Source of the DNA: Candidatus Hodarchaeota archaeon
GTDB lineage: Archaea > Asgardarchaeota > Heimdallarchaeia > Hodarchaeales > Hodarchaeaceae
Reading direction: 5' to 3'
Assembly (NCBI GenBank): GCA_016840305.1
Contig: JAEOSP010000246.1
Location: 1-6,668, forward strand
DNA length: 6,668 bases
The position numbers were made by a program, and so were the translations under genes. Below the pieces are notes generated by a model, which was not told the DNA's origin, ran no database searches, and saw nothing but the letters and a program-made list of their open reading frames with translations. Shown here piece after piece: positions 6,531-6,668 of the stretch (positions are counted from its first letter, which is position 1; each line of letters opens with the position of its first letter).

Positions 6531-6668
6531 TGGCTATCCCTAAAGATAAAGACTTCATGGAGCAAGTGGATTTAATTGAAGATACTAAAGAGGAAGGTAG
6601 ATGGATTACGATTAGAGGAACTCATGTATTCATTCCAAGAGGAAGATCTGTTAAAGAAGTTATTAAAA
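6530..6668 (+). CDS. Phage head-module protein, N-terminal part (3' partial)
   Basis: The ATG overlaps the portal stop by one base (TAATG), with GGAGG at 6515-6519 and AAGG at 6522-6525 as ribosome sites. The 46 visible residues begin MAIPKDKDFMEQVDL and reach GRWITIRGTHVFIPRG. That W-x-T-I-x-G-x-H-V-F-I pattern recurs in phage structural and head-associated proteins, where it often precedes or follows a protease, ADP-ribosyltransferase or head-morphogenesis domain. Which of these follows cannot be told here. Position straight after the portal gene suggests a head-assembly protein such as a protease, scaffold or minor head protein. Confidence 0.6.
   Translation, partial: MAIPKDKDFMEQVDLIEDTKEEGRWITIRGTHVFIPRGRSVKEVIK

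Noticed and set aside
1..6668. CRISPR array, tRNA, rRNA or insertion sequence
   Set aside because: No regularly spaced repeats, no cloverleaf-like CCA-ended segment, and no transposase or terminal repeats were seen.

Overview
This is a low-GC, gene-dense window, all on the + strand. It looks like part of a tailed virus or prophage: a portal protein and the start of a probable head gene fill the right third. The host cannot be fixed from the sequence. Shine-Dalgarno sites of the GGTGAT and AGGAGG type, strong use of AGA for arginine and one possible TATA-like box would fit either a low-GC bacterium or an archaeon.

Layout. Positions 1-3282 hold a tightly overlapping glycan module. It contains the 3' end of a NeuD/PglD-type hexapeptide-repeat acetyltransferase, a WbpG/PseA-type N-acetyl sugar amidotransferase with a PP-loop, and a 668-residue protein that seems to join a GT-B (CgeB-like) and a GT-A (GT2-like) glycosyltransferase. 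Positions 3246-4978 hold two diverged paralogues with sulfotransferase-like motifs. They flank a 41-residue zinc-ribbon gene (4169-4294) and a short AT-rich spacer. The second paralogue has no ordinary start codon in its frame. A well-placed GTG at 4365 joins the frame if one A is restored near 4371, so the gene is either frameshifted or carries a sequence error. Positions 4968-6530 encode the portal protein, and from 6530 a head-module gene runs off the window.

How the genes may work together (inference). The acetyltransferase and amidotransferase resemble enzymes that make modified amino or nonulosonic sugars. The double glycosyltransferase could build these into a glycan, and the sulfotransferase-like proteins could add sulfate. 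Such a set next to structural genes suggests decoration of the virion or remodelling of the host surface. The terminase usually found just before the portal gene is not in that position here; the decoration genes occupy it.
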